This document shows positions 46,072 to 58,310 of a stretch of DNA of 64,000 bases, piece after piece. Position numbers and translations under genes: made by a program. How positions within the stretch are numbered: position 1 is the first letter of the stretch; each line of letters begins with the position of its first letter. The stretch is from Echinarachnius parma. Its lineage: Eukaryota; Echinodermata; Echinoidea; Clypeasteroida; Echinarachniidae. Location of the stretch: NCBI GenBank assembly GCA_037951105.1, contig JBAMJV010000877.1:35001-99000 (forward strand), read 5' to 3'. Under the pieces are notes generated by a model, which saw only the letters and a program-made list of their open reading frames with translations, had not been told where the DNA came from and did not search any database.

Positions 46072-46612
46072 GCTTACATTATCACCAGAGAGGAAGAAGA
46101 CGAGCATCAGCCAGACCCGCCACAACCCAACCACAAAGGGCCAAGAGAGCTGCAGTCAGGCAGTGCTGATTGCGACCATGGCTGTTAGAGGAGAGGAGAG
46201 GAGACAACAGCTTGGCCAGTTGTCCAGCCTCATAGACACCCAATTGTGGCTGGAAGATCCAGTAGCGTTCCAAAAATACACCAGGTTAACACCACAGCTC
46301 TTCGGTGAAGTCTCGGTGAAGTTCCAGGAAACCCCTCTCACCTGGACTGACTGGCAGTGACATTGAGTCACCTTGTCACTGGAAACAACTATCGGTCCCT
46401 TGCGTATGCCCTCAGGTGTGAAGTGTCCAGTATCTCAGAGATAGTTCCAGAAGTGTGCCAGACAATTGTGCAAGCGTACAAAGATGATGTGTTTAGCCTA
46501 CCTGTGGCCCCCGAAGCCTGGACAGCCGTAGCTAAGAGCAGACATGGAATATCCCCCACGCCATTGGAGCCCTGGATGGCAAACACATTGCTATCAAGAA
46601 GCCACACCATTA
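46072..46612 (+). pseudogene. PIF/Harbinger transposase fragment (N-terminal part)
   Basis: Frames joined by two shifts give RRQQLGQLSSLIDTQLWLED, then the helix-turn-helix-like part [20 protein letters not shown] and [18 protein letters not shown], then [30 protein letters not shown] contains the first catalytic Asp of the Harbinger nuclease (DDE_Tnp_4, as in HARBI1). Frame changes are near 46355 and 46555. The sequence ends abruptly at about 46612, joined to the 13.4 kb repeat family through CATTAACTTA. The other two catalytic acids are absent. Confidence 0.85.
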
Positions 46613-47700
46613 ACTTATTAAGATTCATAGGGGGTTTTACATTTTCAATTTCAATTTGTTAGACGCGCTATTTCTGATAATGTTCACGGAGTAATAACCG
46701 AACATTTCACGGAAAATGGATATTATATGGCCCATGAATGAGCAAAAATGAAATATGATATTCACTTACTCATTGTACTGATTTTGTACATCATAGTTAT
46801 AACTTTTCAATGAATATTTAAAAATCAGAACACTTTAGTCGTTAATATCTTTTTAATCACAAATTTCCACATTCCAACTGACTATTAAAGGGGAATTTTC
46901 CCTACCATCTATTTATTTTTGATTAAGTTCTCTACACATTAAAACAGAATATCATGCAAATACGTCCATCATTGGGCCTCTGGGTAAGGGAGAAGCATCA
47001 TTCAAAGTCGTTCGCCGTATGGGCTAATCACATTCATCACAAATCGAGCGCTGCGGCTATTGAATATGTTTGTGAAATTTGACGTCACCCGAACAACTCT
47101 TTTGTCCGCTCACGTTTACCTGTGCTTAGAGACTTAAATTTATTTGTTGTGATTATGCACTATATAAAAACGGTTTATTATTATTCCCTATTGTTAGGTT
47201 GACCAATCAAAGGCTTCTCCCCAACAAATAAAGTAATTATAATAAGTGTTCATAATATATATGAGTTAACAATAATGATCATCCCAAAAAACAAACAAAC
47301 TCCCCCGAGATGTTAGGCCTAGCTACTCCTTGATGTTGGCGCGCAGCCGCAGCATTCGTGCTGAAATGCTTTCAGTGTTTTCGATGCACCCTTACTGAGG
47401 ATATTCATCATGGTCCTATTGTTCATATTGGTATTACAATAATTAGTGATGTCATTAAATTATTTTTGATTTATAGGATTTTTTATATTTTCATAAGTTA
47501 AACATTTCAATTTGTTAGACGCGTTATTTTTCCAAACTTTAAATGATTGTTGCAATATGCACGAATGATTTACTTTGGGCCTTTGTATTGTTAGAAGGAG
47601 AATTCGGAAGGTATGTATAAACAGTCTCTAATCCCTTCGTTTCTGTTGTTCGTGTCATATGATCTTTCTAAACCTTAATTAATTCTATAAATCCCGTCGG
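46613..47700 (+). repeat. Rearranged copy of the 13.4 kb repeat
   Basis: Pieces matching 13385-13450, 14394-14900 and 13480-13620 occur in shuffled order. It includes a AGGGGAATTTTCCC TTAA-type repeat (from 46888), the empty site for the MITE at 17868 (about 47212-47232), a SINE-like tail (47150) and a dispersed-repeat member (47330). Confidence 0.75.
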
Positions 47701-47704
47701 AAAA

Positions 47705-48095
47705 AAATTATAGGACTACATGTTCTTTAGTGTTTCAGTCTAGTTGGTTTGCCTCTCTCTCTCCCTGTTTTTTGTCTTGTTGCTCGTAGTATTTTCCTGC
47801 TTCTCTTTGTAATAGCCTATATTTAGTAGTCAATCGATTTTATTACACTTATTTATGTTTATATTATTCTCAGTTCATTAGTTAGTTTAGTTTGTAAGCA
47901 TTTTAATGCATTCAGTATTCTTATTTGACGATTTTGTTCATTCAGGACATACTCATAACACATGAGGGACCTTAATTCCACAAGCTTTGCTTTCAACCAA
48001 GGTCACCTCATATTTCTATTGTAATGCCATATTTTTTCAATTTGTTATATTCATGTCATATTTGTAATGTGTGCTATGAAAGAAAGATAAAAAAC
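47705..48095 (+). mobile_element. Possible LINE 3' UTR
   Basis: CT-rich stretch, then ATGAGGGACCTTAATTCCAC, AAGCTTTGCTTTC and a terminal GAAAGAAAGATAAAA. This resembles the layout of CR1/L2 3' UTRs; there is no attached coding sequence. Confidence 0.4.
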
Positions 48096-48380
48096 TTCAA
48101 CATGTAACTTGAAGTGAATGGGAACTCCAAATTCAAGCGGCATACCTGATGATATGAAGTTCACATAAAAAAAACCTAGTAACTTTGTTAATATGTTCAC
48201 AAAGTGATAAATGGTTAATGAAATGTGTATTTTCCTGATCTGATAATGTTCACGTTAAATGGATATTAGGTGGCCCAGAAAATGAGCGGAAAAGGGTGAT
48301 ATTCGCTTAAATACTCATTGCACGGACTTTGTACATAGTCAAAACTTTCTAGTGAATAATTAAGAATCAGAACGCTTTAA

Positions 48381-49105
48381 AGGTATGGTGACAAGAAAAC
48401 TGCCTCAAAATTGGGTTTTACTGTATCTAAGGTAGATTTTCATGAAGATTACTAATACAAACATATTTTCCTCGTGGGAAAACCCGGTAAAATAAAAAAA
48501 TCAACTTGTAAATTCACTTTCGGAACCCCCGTAAAAAAACTGAGTCCCGGGCGAACAAAAAATGACGTCATCTTTGTGACGTCACCTGCAGGCAATCGCA
48601 GTTTAGCTCGGTCATAGACGTACATGCTGAGTGCAATACTCACGTTGACACAGAGATATTATTTCCATTTGTTTCAATATTTGCAAACATTTGTTCAGGT
48701 TTATATCATGGACGATATACACTCAGATGTGTAGCTGCATCCTGCTACAATTCATTTCTTAGCAATTCTTTAGCATTTTCAGTAAAACCTCAATTTACAA
48801 GCAAAAACGAGTTTGTTTTACAAGCAAGTCATAGGCTCTGCATATAAACAATGCACATTCCTCCGCGTTGCGGTCTGCATGTGATGTCATGAATCGGTTG
48901 ACACGTGCGCACATTCCCGCTCTGCCATAAATGACTTTTTTTTAGGAGCATGGAACGCCAATGCGTAATAAAGCAAAAAAGTTGCATGAAATTTACCTTT
49001 TTTTCCCAACTTAAGGATTTCTTTGAAAAAAATAGTGTGGTATATCAATAAAGGCACATATTTAAAGCTATAAACCTGAATCAAAGCCGGGATTACCCCC
49101 CTCCT
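48381..49105. mobile_element. TTAA-type MITE, 725-bp family, with empty site
   Basis: TTAA on both sides (48377-48380, 49106-49109). It starts AGGTATGGTGACAAGAAAAC and ends ATTACCCCCCTCCT, so only the first few bases are inverted. The empty site AACACTTTAATCGTT is at 14551-14565. It contains TGACGTCATCTTTGTGACGT (48564). Non-coding. Confidence 0.8.
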
Positions 49106-49229
49106 TTAATCGTTAATATAATTTTAACGAATGGGAAATTCATGAGAGAATCAATTGAGTTCTAAATAAGATTTTTGGATTCGGACAATGCTTCTAGATC
49201 ACTATAATGTGAGATAAAATATAGCGTTA

Positions 49230-51972
49230 ATTGATGTAAGAATAACAATTATTTGATGCAAGGTGAGTCTAGAACATAGTGCACATGTTGTCATTCACCA
49301 CTTAGCATTAAGAGTCACCGTCTTATGAAAAAATAGCAAACTGACAGTCAGGTATAAAATAATTTTGTCTATAACGCCATTATCATTTATGATAATAGCT
49401 TGACTTCGATTTGTAAAGCGCCTTATATCATACAATAGTCATCTGTATGTGATTTACACTATTATTACCCCGGTCAATGTAATTCATGACACATCGTCTG
49501 CACCATCTCCAATCCTTGGGGAGCATTCATTCCAAGTGGCTCATGGGCATTGAGAAGATCATGAAGGCTTTCACCTGATGTCATGCTAATCATGAAAGGG
49601 GGAAATTAATTGAAAAATTAAGTATTCCCACCATCAATATCTTTTTTTGGGGAAACAAGTCCTTGACTATTGCAACATCAATTGTTGTTGCTGAAATCAC
49701 GAGATCAAAAGATTTGTCTGTTCATTAAGTGTGTGTTCACTAGACTAAAAACATTCCAAAGATGGAATTTGAGACAAATGGAGCATAATAATGCTTAAGT
49801 AAACATGCTTCTAATTGCAATATAGGTAAACAAGTGTAATGCCAAACGGGGAAACAACCGTGAAGTCATAACATGAATATAGATATAATCGGGCACTACT
49901 TGTTTGTTTGGTTAATTAGTTTAGTAATAAGTTAAAGGACAATACTTTGATAATGTATATATGTTATAACTATCTAGTCCTCTTAAAGGGACTTGGTAAC
50001 ATTGTCCAAATCCTCAAAACTTACCTGGAACGCTAGTGGTTCTCTCATACCTTGTCATATTAATAATAACAATAAAAGTTCAGGACAGGTTTCGGTTTTT
50101 CAACTTTCCATTTCATTCAAAAGATATTGACGATTGACGATTGATATTTCAAGCTGTGTACAAAGTAAGTGCAATTAGTTAGTGATTATCGTTTTGCTTT
50201 TCGGTCATTTCTCGGCCCCAAAACATCAAGTTAACATAAAATTTGCACACATTACTTTGTGGACATATAAATTATACGTGAATTTGTAACCTCACCTTTA
50301 GCTCTATATAGCCTACTAGAACCAGGAGGTCCGCTTTGTGTGCTACGGCATTGTTAATCTTACGATAGCGGATACAGGTAACGCTATCAAGAAGACGTAC
50401 ATCAATTGTTGTCTACGAGCCAGCTTATAAATAGCCCCAGGCTTCTGATTTTAAGTAATCTATACAATCAAATTGAATAATGTATTACGTTCCCTTGGAT
50501 CATTGTGACGTCAGATGTTCAGATTTTGTATAGAGGGCACTTCAACAACATATTTTTGTGAGATAATGGACAATAGTCATCTGTCACTGTGATTTTACAC
50601 TATTATTACCCCGGACAGAGATACAATGTATTCATGGACACATCGTCTGCACATCTCCATCCCTGGGGAGCATTCATTCCAGTGGCTCATGGGCATTGAG
50701 ATATAATTACATAAAGGCTATCACTTGATGTCATGCTAATCAGGAAATGTGGTAATTTAATTGAAAAATTAAGTATTCCACCAACAATATCTGTTGGGGG
50801 AATATAGTCTTGACTATTGCAACATCAATTGTGTTGCTGAAATCACGAGATCTAAAGATTCGTTTGTTCGTTAGTTGTGTTAACTAGACTAAAACATTCC
50901 AAAGAGGGAATTTGAGACAAATGGAGCATAATAATGCTAAAGTAACATGCTTCTAATTGCACTAGGTAAACAAGGGCAATCCAAACGGGGAACAACCGTA
51001 AGTCTCTATCATGAATAAAGATATAATCGGGCATACTTGATTGTTTGGTTAATTTGTTTAGTATTAATTAAAGGACAATACTATAGGTAATGTACGTTAT
51101 AAATATCTAGTCTCTTAAAGGGACTTTGGTAACATTGTCAAATCCTCAAAACTTACCTGGAACATCTTATGGTTCTCTCTACTTGTCCTTTTTCGATTAC
51201 AATATAAAGTTCAGGAGAGGTTTCGGTTTCTCAAATTTCCATTTCATTCAAAGATATTGACGCATGGACGATTGATATTTAAAAGCTGTGTAACAAAGTA
51301 AGTGCAATAAGTTAGTGATTAGCATTTTGGCTTTTTCGCTCATTTCTAGGCCCCGAAACATCAAGTTAACATACATTTTCACACATTACTTGTGGACATA
51401 TCAGATCACACCAATACACATTTATCAATCACTCTATCACTTATTGCATTTGTCAACAAGTTACTAGGTAGATCCTTTTATTTGGAAAGAAAAGGAACAA
51501 TAAACAGAATGCATCGTGAGCACGACGAGCTTAAAATTATACCGCCTTGCAATAACAGATGAAAATGATTTAATGCTTTTAATTAAATTTGTTAATTTTT
51601 TTTATTATACAAAGTATTTAATTATTTCATATTTTTTATAAAATTTGTATTTAATGTTGTGTTTATATATTATTTTGTGTGTGGGGGGGGGGGGATTCCG
51701 TACATTGTTTTTCTTGAGTAGGCATTTTTATCCAGAAAAGCAGTGTTTTAATTCAAATGAAACTTTGACACATCATTTGGACATGATCTTACAATGTATT
51801 TTGGTACAGGATTGAAGTCTCAATGTCATTTTTTGGCAATATCTGACACTTTACCGGTTGCAACCTTTAGAGGACAATAAAAACCAGACAAATTGTTGTA
51901 TGCACTAAACGACACAAATTAGGATGCTACTACTTTTTACTCTACTACTACTATACTACTACTACTACTACT

Positions 51973-52005
<33 letters not shown>

Positions 52006-55000
52006 ACTACTACTACTACTAATACCATTACTACTACTATACTACTATACTACTATTACTACTACTACTACTACTACTACTACTATATACTACTACTACT
52101 TCTACTATACTACTACTACTATACTACTTACTACTACTACTACTTACTACTACTACTACTACTACACTACTACTACTACTACTACTATTACTACTACTAC
52201 TTCTACTGCTACTACTACTACTACGTAAAGCATTTCCAATCTCATTAAAATTATGAACCCTAACACTATAACTTTGTTTTTCTTGAGTGGGCTATTTTTA
52301 TCCAGAAAAAGCAGTGTTCTTTTTCAATGGAACTTTCACACATCATTCTCAAATGTCATTTTTGGCAATATCTGACACTTTACAGGTGCACCTTTAAAGG
52401 ACAATAAAAACCAGACAAATTGACGTATGCACTATACGACACAAATTAGGATGCTACTATCTTTACTATACTACTACTACTACTACTACTACTGCTTCTA
52501 CTACTACTACTAAAGCTTTCGAATCTCATAAAGTTATGAACCCTTGTACGCCATAACACTGAATTGCCTATTGACTAACAAATCATTCTCAGCAAATACT
52601 TAACATATTACATTTATTTTCGGTATTTGGACATTATTTTTTGATGATCTTTCGGAAAATGAAGTTCAAAAGTCGAAAATCCAGAAATAGATTTGTATGA
52701 CGTAATAGCTTCTGTACTCTAATTATTCATGAAGTATGTATTCTCCAACTTCAAGACATATTATCTGTGGTAGGAATTCCTCACATATTGACTGTAACCC
52801 CTTTTGATATTTTATTAACTCTTGAAAAAGTGACACAATAGTGTAATCAATCTCCAAATTTAGCAAAAGATTTTGTCCAGTGATTTTTTCCCATATCAAT
52901 ATGTGAATGTGTAACTCACCTTTAGCCTATATAGCCTACTAGAAGCAGGAGTCCCGCTTTGTGTTCTACGGCATTGTTCATCTAGTAGGGCATACAGGTA
53001 ACGCTTATCAAGAAGACGTACATCAATTGTTGTCTACGAGCCAGCTTATAAATAGCCCCAGGCTTCTGATTTATGTAATCTATAATTAATCTCGTCGTAT
53101 AGGTAAACAACAAATTGAATAATGTATTACGTTCCTCTTGGATCATTGTGACGTACAATGTCAGATTTTGTATAGAGGGCACTTCACAAATATTTTTGTG
53201 AGATAATGACAATAGTCATCTGTATGTGATTTACACTATTATTACCCCGGTCATGAGATACAATGTAATTCATGACACATCGTCTGCACCATCTCCAATC
53301 CCTGGGGAGCATTCATTCCAAGTGGATCATGGGCATTGAGAAGATCATTTACATAAAGGCTATCACCTGATGTCATGCTAATTAAGAAAGGGGAAATTAA
53401 TTGAAAAATTAGGTATTCCCACCAACAATATCTTTTTGGGGGAAACAAGTCCTTGACTATTGCAACATCAATTGTTGTTTGCTGAAATCACGAGATCAAA
53501 AGATTTGTCTGTTCATTAAGTGTGTGTTCACTAGACTAAAAACATTCCAAAGATGGAATTTGAGACAAATGGAGCATAATAATGCTTAAGTAAACTATGC
53601 TTCTAATTGCAATATAGGTAAACAAGTGTAATGCCAAACGGAGGAAACAACCGTGAAGTCATAACATGAATATAGATATAATCGGGGCACTACTTGGTTG
53701 TTTGGTTAATTAGTTTAGTAATAAGTTAAAGGACAATACTTTGATAATGTATATATGTTATAACTATCTAGTCCTCTTAAAGGGACTTGGTAACATTGTC
53801 CAAATCCTCAAAACTTACCTGGAACGCTAGTGGTTCTCTCATACCTTGTCATATTAATAATAACAATAAAAGTTCAGGACAGGTTTCGGTTTTTCAACTT
53901 TCCATTTCATTCAAAAGATATTGACGATTGACGATTGATATTTCAAGCTGTGTACAAAGTAAGTGCAATTAGTTAGTGATTATCGTTTTGCTTTTCGGTC
54001 ATTTCTCGGCCCCAAAACATCAAGTTAACATAAAATTTGCACACATTACTTTGTGGACATATAAATATGTGAATTTGTAACTCACCTTTAGCCTATATAG
54101 CCTACTAGAACCAGGAGGTCCCGCTTTGTGTGCTACGGGCATTGTTACATCTAGTAGGGCATACAGGTAACGCCTATCAAGAAGACGTACATCAATTGTT
54201 GTCTACGAGCCAGCTTATAAATAGCCCCAGGCTTCTGATTTATGTAATCTATACAACAAATTGAATAATGTATTACGTTCCCCTTGGATCATTGTGACGT
54301 ACAATGTTCAGATTTTGTATAGAGGGCACTTCAACAAATATTTTTGTGAGATAATGACAATAGTCATCTGTATGTGATTTACACTATTATTACCCCGGTC
54401 ATGAGATACAATGTAATTCATGACACATCGTCTGCACCATCTCCAATCCCTGGGGAGCATTCATTCCAAGTGGATCATGGGCATTGAGAAGATCATTTAC
54501 ATAAAGGCTATCACCTGATGTCATGCTAATTAAGAAAGGGGAAATTAATTGAAAAATTAGGTATTCCCACCAACAATATCTTTTTGGGGGAAATATGGTC
54601 CTTGTTTCTGCTGAAATCACAAGTTCAAAAGATTTTTTTGTTCGTTAAATGTGTGTTTAACAGACTAAAAACATTCCAAAGATGGAATTTGAGGCAAATG
54701 GAGCATAATAATGCTAAAGTAAACATGCTTCTAATTGCACTATAGGTAAACAAGTGCAATGCCAATCGGGGAAACAACCGTGACGTCATAACATGAATAA
54801 AGATATATAGGAAACTACTTGATTGTTTGGTTAATTTGTTTAGTAATAAATTAAAGGACAATACTTTGGTAATGTACGTTTTAACTATCTAGTCCTCTTA
54901 AAGGGACTTGGTAACATTGTCCAAATCCTCAAAACTTACCTGGAACTTTAATGGTTTTCTCATACCTTGTCATTTTCATATTTAACAATAAAAGTTCAGG

Positions 55001-55620
55001 AGAGGTTTCGGTTTTTCAAATTTCCATTTCGTTCGAAAGATATTGACGATTGACGATTGATAATTCAAGCTGTGTACAAAGTAAGTGCAATGGGTTAGTG
55101 ATTATCATTTTGCTTTTTCGCTCATTTTTCGGCCCCGAAATATCAAGTTAACAAGAAATGTTCACACATTACTTTTTGGACATATCAGATCACACTAATA
55201 CACATTTATTAATCACTCATCACTTTAGCATTTGTCAACAAAGCTACTAGGTAGATCCTTTTATTTGGAAATAAAATAAAATAAAACAGAATGCATCGTA
55301 AGCACGACGAGCTTAAAATTATATCGCCTTGCAATAACAGATGAAAACTATTTAATGCTATTTTTTGTATACATGTATTTTATTATTATTATTATTGTTT
55401 TTTAATTCATGTATATTTATATTTATTTATTTATTTCTATTTGTATTTATTTCATTTTGTTATTATTTTTATTTGATTATTATTTAAATTTTGTTTGTGG
55501 GGGGGGGGGGGGGGGGGTGTTCTGTACATTGTTTTTCTTGAGTGGGCTGGATTTGTATTCGAAATTCCTTATTTTCCAATTAAAAATCTAATGAAAGGAT
55601 CTAAATTGTATCTTATCAAG
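49230..55620. repeat. Tandem duplication of G and H repeat units (offset about 3.8 kb)
   Basis: Order: G (49260-50280), H (50280-50540), G (50540-51560), trinucleotide block, H (52700-53190), G (53200-54060), H (54065-54340), G (54345-55620). 49.2-51.6 kb corresponds to 53.2-55.4 kb. H contains TAGCCTATATAGCCTACTAG and also occurs at 42960-43340 and 60080-60440. TTAA-type MITE copies lie in each G (from 49987, 51119, 53781, 54902). No genes. Confidence 0.83.
51930..52230. repeat. (ACT/TAC)n trinucleotide array
   Basis: About 300 bp of ACT repeats broken by many single-base slips. A second short block is at 52460-52515, each preceded by the same sequence (GACACAAATTAGGATGCTAC). Confidence 0.93.
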
Positions 55621-55745
55621 GTTCACTCTTTGTATTGTTTTAATTAATAGCTTTAGTTGTTGATTTAAAGGGATCTAGTAACATGTCAAAACCCTCAAAA
55701 CGAACTCTAACGGTTCTTACATTATCCATGTATACGTATTACCAA

Positions 55746-56846
55746 CAGGTGTGTCGATCCGTTTTTGAGATTGGGGGGGCGAAATTTGAAAAAAATTTCC
55801 AGAGTGACCACTGAGAGAGCTAAAAGCCCCACATTGGCATGCCCGGAAGTTTTATTATGCGCTCATTGAAAGTGTCTTGATGGCTCGAAGACCTGACTTT
55901 GGGGGGCACCCACATTTGGGGACAATAATGGGGAAGCTTTTAGATTTCAGACATTTGCTCCTAGCATGGGTGTTAAAATTGTATAAAATAGTGAACCTAC
56001 TCATAACGTATTTTTAAAGGGCATAGCGAGGGAAAGACTGAGCCTTGCATGAGATGGATCCACGTGATCATGTATACTATAGAGCCATCGATATAGTCTA
56101 GGGCATTGGGCTCCCATGAAACTATATAAGCACGGGCGTCAACAATTTCTCAAAAGTGTAGGGGAGACATTGCGAGGAAGCGAAGTGACCGAGCGGGGGA
56201 GGGTGTGGGAGGGGGTGTCCCCCTCCCACAGTAGGGAGCTTTTGTATTTTTGGGCGTGAAATTGTGCGATTTGGTGCACACCTGAGACAGAAATTTCACG
56301 TAATATGAAGTATATAGGTATGGAACCAAACATACATAATGACAAAGGGAGGGGGACAATCTGCTCCTTTTTCAAATGTAGGGGGACATGATATTCCAAT
56401 TTGATTTTCGTTCAGCGCATATGTACCGAGATTATTTTATTTTCTGTGACGGTGTGCTATCTATAGATGAGGGTTTAATAAACTTCGTTTGAGGTGTGCG
56501 TTTGAGAAATTACGCTGCCCAACACATTTCAAAAGGTGAGTTCCCGCAACCCAAATGAAACTTGCAATATGAGAAACTGTATATATGCGCGCAAAGCGCG
56601 CGGCAAAAAAGAGATTTACAGTCCTTTTCAAACTAAAAAACGGTTATTTTGAAGATTAATTATTGATAAATGTGTCTTTCCCCTCTTTGGCATTATATCA
56701 CTCGATTTTTTTCTTCATCATTTTCGGCATTATTGGGGGGGGGGGGCTAAATGATATGTTCGCCCCCCAATATTGTCATTGGGGGGGGGGGGGGGGGGGC
56801 GACCGCCCCCCTGCCCCCCCCCCCCCCCCCAGGATCGACACCCCTG
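55746..56846. mobile_element. Non-autonomous hAT-type transposon, 1,101 bp
   Basis: The ends CAGGTGTGTCGATCC and GGATCGACACCCCTG are inverted with one mismatch. The 8-bp target duplication is ATTACCAA (55738-55745, 56847-56854). The empty site (ATTAACAA) is at 22166-22173. The interior contains the GGGTGTGGGAGGGGGTGTCC block and CGCGCAAAGCGCGCG palindrome, in reverse orientation to the hAT at 30726, plus G19 (56781) and C17 (56814). No transposase. Confidence 0.92.
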
Positions 56847-57104
56847 ATTACCAATATAAGCATCAAACAGCTTTTGTGTTTCAAAAATGTTTATTTCGTT
56901 AAAAAGATATGTATGATTGAAGTGTTTATATTTATAGCTATAGTTGTTCGTGATAATCACGTTGCATTTCACTAATTATTCGGCCATATAACATCCATTC
57001 AAAGAGACATTTTCACACATTTCTTCGTTGACATATCAGATCACAAAAAATACACATGTTATCAACTATTCATCACTGTTTTCACTGGTCACCAATATTA
57101 CTTG

Positions 57105-58310
57105 GGAAGAAAGGATCATATCGGTTATTAATAGACATATGCCTATTAAAACCAAACGCATGCGAAAGAAAATTTCTCCATGGATGAATGAAACAATATT
57201 TAATTTGATTAAGAAACGGGATGCAATGAAGAAGAAAGCAAGTCAAGTTATGAATTTGCCTAATCCTAGGTCAAACTGTTGTAAAAGAACGTTCTTCTAC
57301 AGAGGAATTTCAGTGTATAACCAATTACCAATTGCAATTCGTAATGCTACGAGCTTGAGATCATTTCAAACATTTTTAGATGAATATATTCCATAAAATT
57401 GTAAATATTTGCAGTTCCCTGTTTTACACTTTTCTCTCTCTTTCCTTAACTCTTATGGAATTGTTCAAATGGCGTTGGAATTATTTGTTCTCAATTGGAA
57501 GTGTTTATATAATATTTGTCACCAATTTTAATTTAGTGTACATAATATGGAATAATTTATGAAATTATAATTTCTCTATGTTGCAATCATTGTATATAGA
57601 CGTTTAAAGGGATAGTTGAGTTCTGGTAAGGAGAGTACAGTTTTAGTGAAACTGAATTTTAGTAACCAAAACCTGCATCATTACATTACAAACTAATAGT
57701 TATAACTAGAAAGGAACACAAAATTACAAATGACGTAGTAAAGATCATGTTATCATTCAAAAAGAGCCGTTAAAACTTAAGAGGGCGCTCTCTAAACACT
57801 CATCGGTTTCAACCATTTTGAATAAAATATTGTGCATGTGATGCTTTGTTGAAATAGTGATTAGATAGAGAAATAACCAACAACTATTTAAATACCTATT
57901 TTGTAACTTTTTTGAAAAGAGGAAGCATTTTTTTAAATTTTTAACGGCTGGTTCAAAATTCTCTAATAAACCCGGGGCCCCGGGTTTATTACAAATTGTT
58001 ATATTTATGGATATTTCAGCCGTTTCTGAACCGATTTTGATCAAACAAAGATGATTTTATTGTTTAAATATTATGCTCTTTCAAATTTTACACTCAGTTT
58101 TTCATTACCTCACAAACCAATTAAGTAGTCTAGCGCCCTCTCTACCAAAACTCAACTTTCCCTTTAATTGTATATACTATATCTAATGGTGGGACCCCAA
58201 GGAAGAACAGCGGTTTTGTTTTTTTAATTCTGCTGAATTGGGTCATCCCCCGTTGCACTTCATTGCTGTATTTATTGTTGTGATTTCGGAAATAAACAAA
58301 CAAACAAATA
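57105..58310 (+). pseudogene. Internally deleted LINE with 3' UTR and (AAACA)n tail
   Basis: It starts in the linker between endonuclease and reverse transcriptase (EERIISVINRHMPIKTKRMR, KKISPWMNETIFNLIKKRD). Within about 40 bp (57244-57283) it passes directly to the extreme C-terminus (CCKRTFFYRGISVYNQLP, SLRSFQTFLDEYIP, stop at 57396). The whole reverse transcriptase is missing in one in-frame deletion. A MITE (57608-58163) splits the 3' UTR, which ends TCGGAAATAAACAAACAAAC. Confidence 0.82.
57608..58163 (-). mobile_element. 550-bp TTAA MITE nested in the LINE 3' UTR
   Basis: TTAA on both sides (57604-57607, 58164-58167). It starts AGGGATAGTTGAGTTCTGGT and ends AAAACTCAACTTTCCCT. 556 bp; close to the copy at 22542 (opposite orientation). 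Confidence 0.92.
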
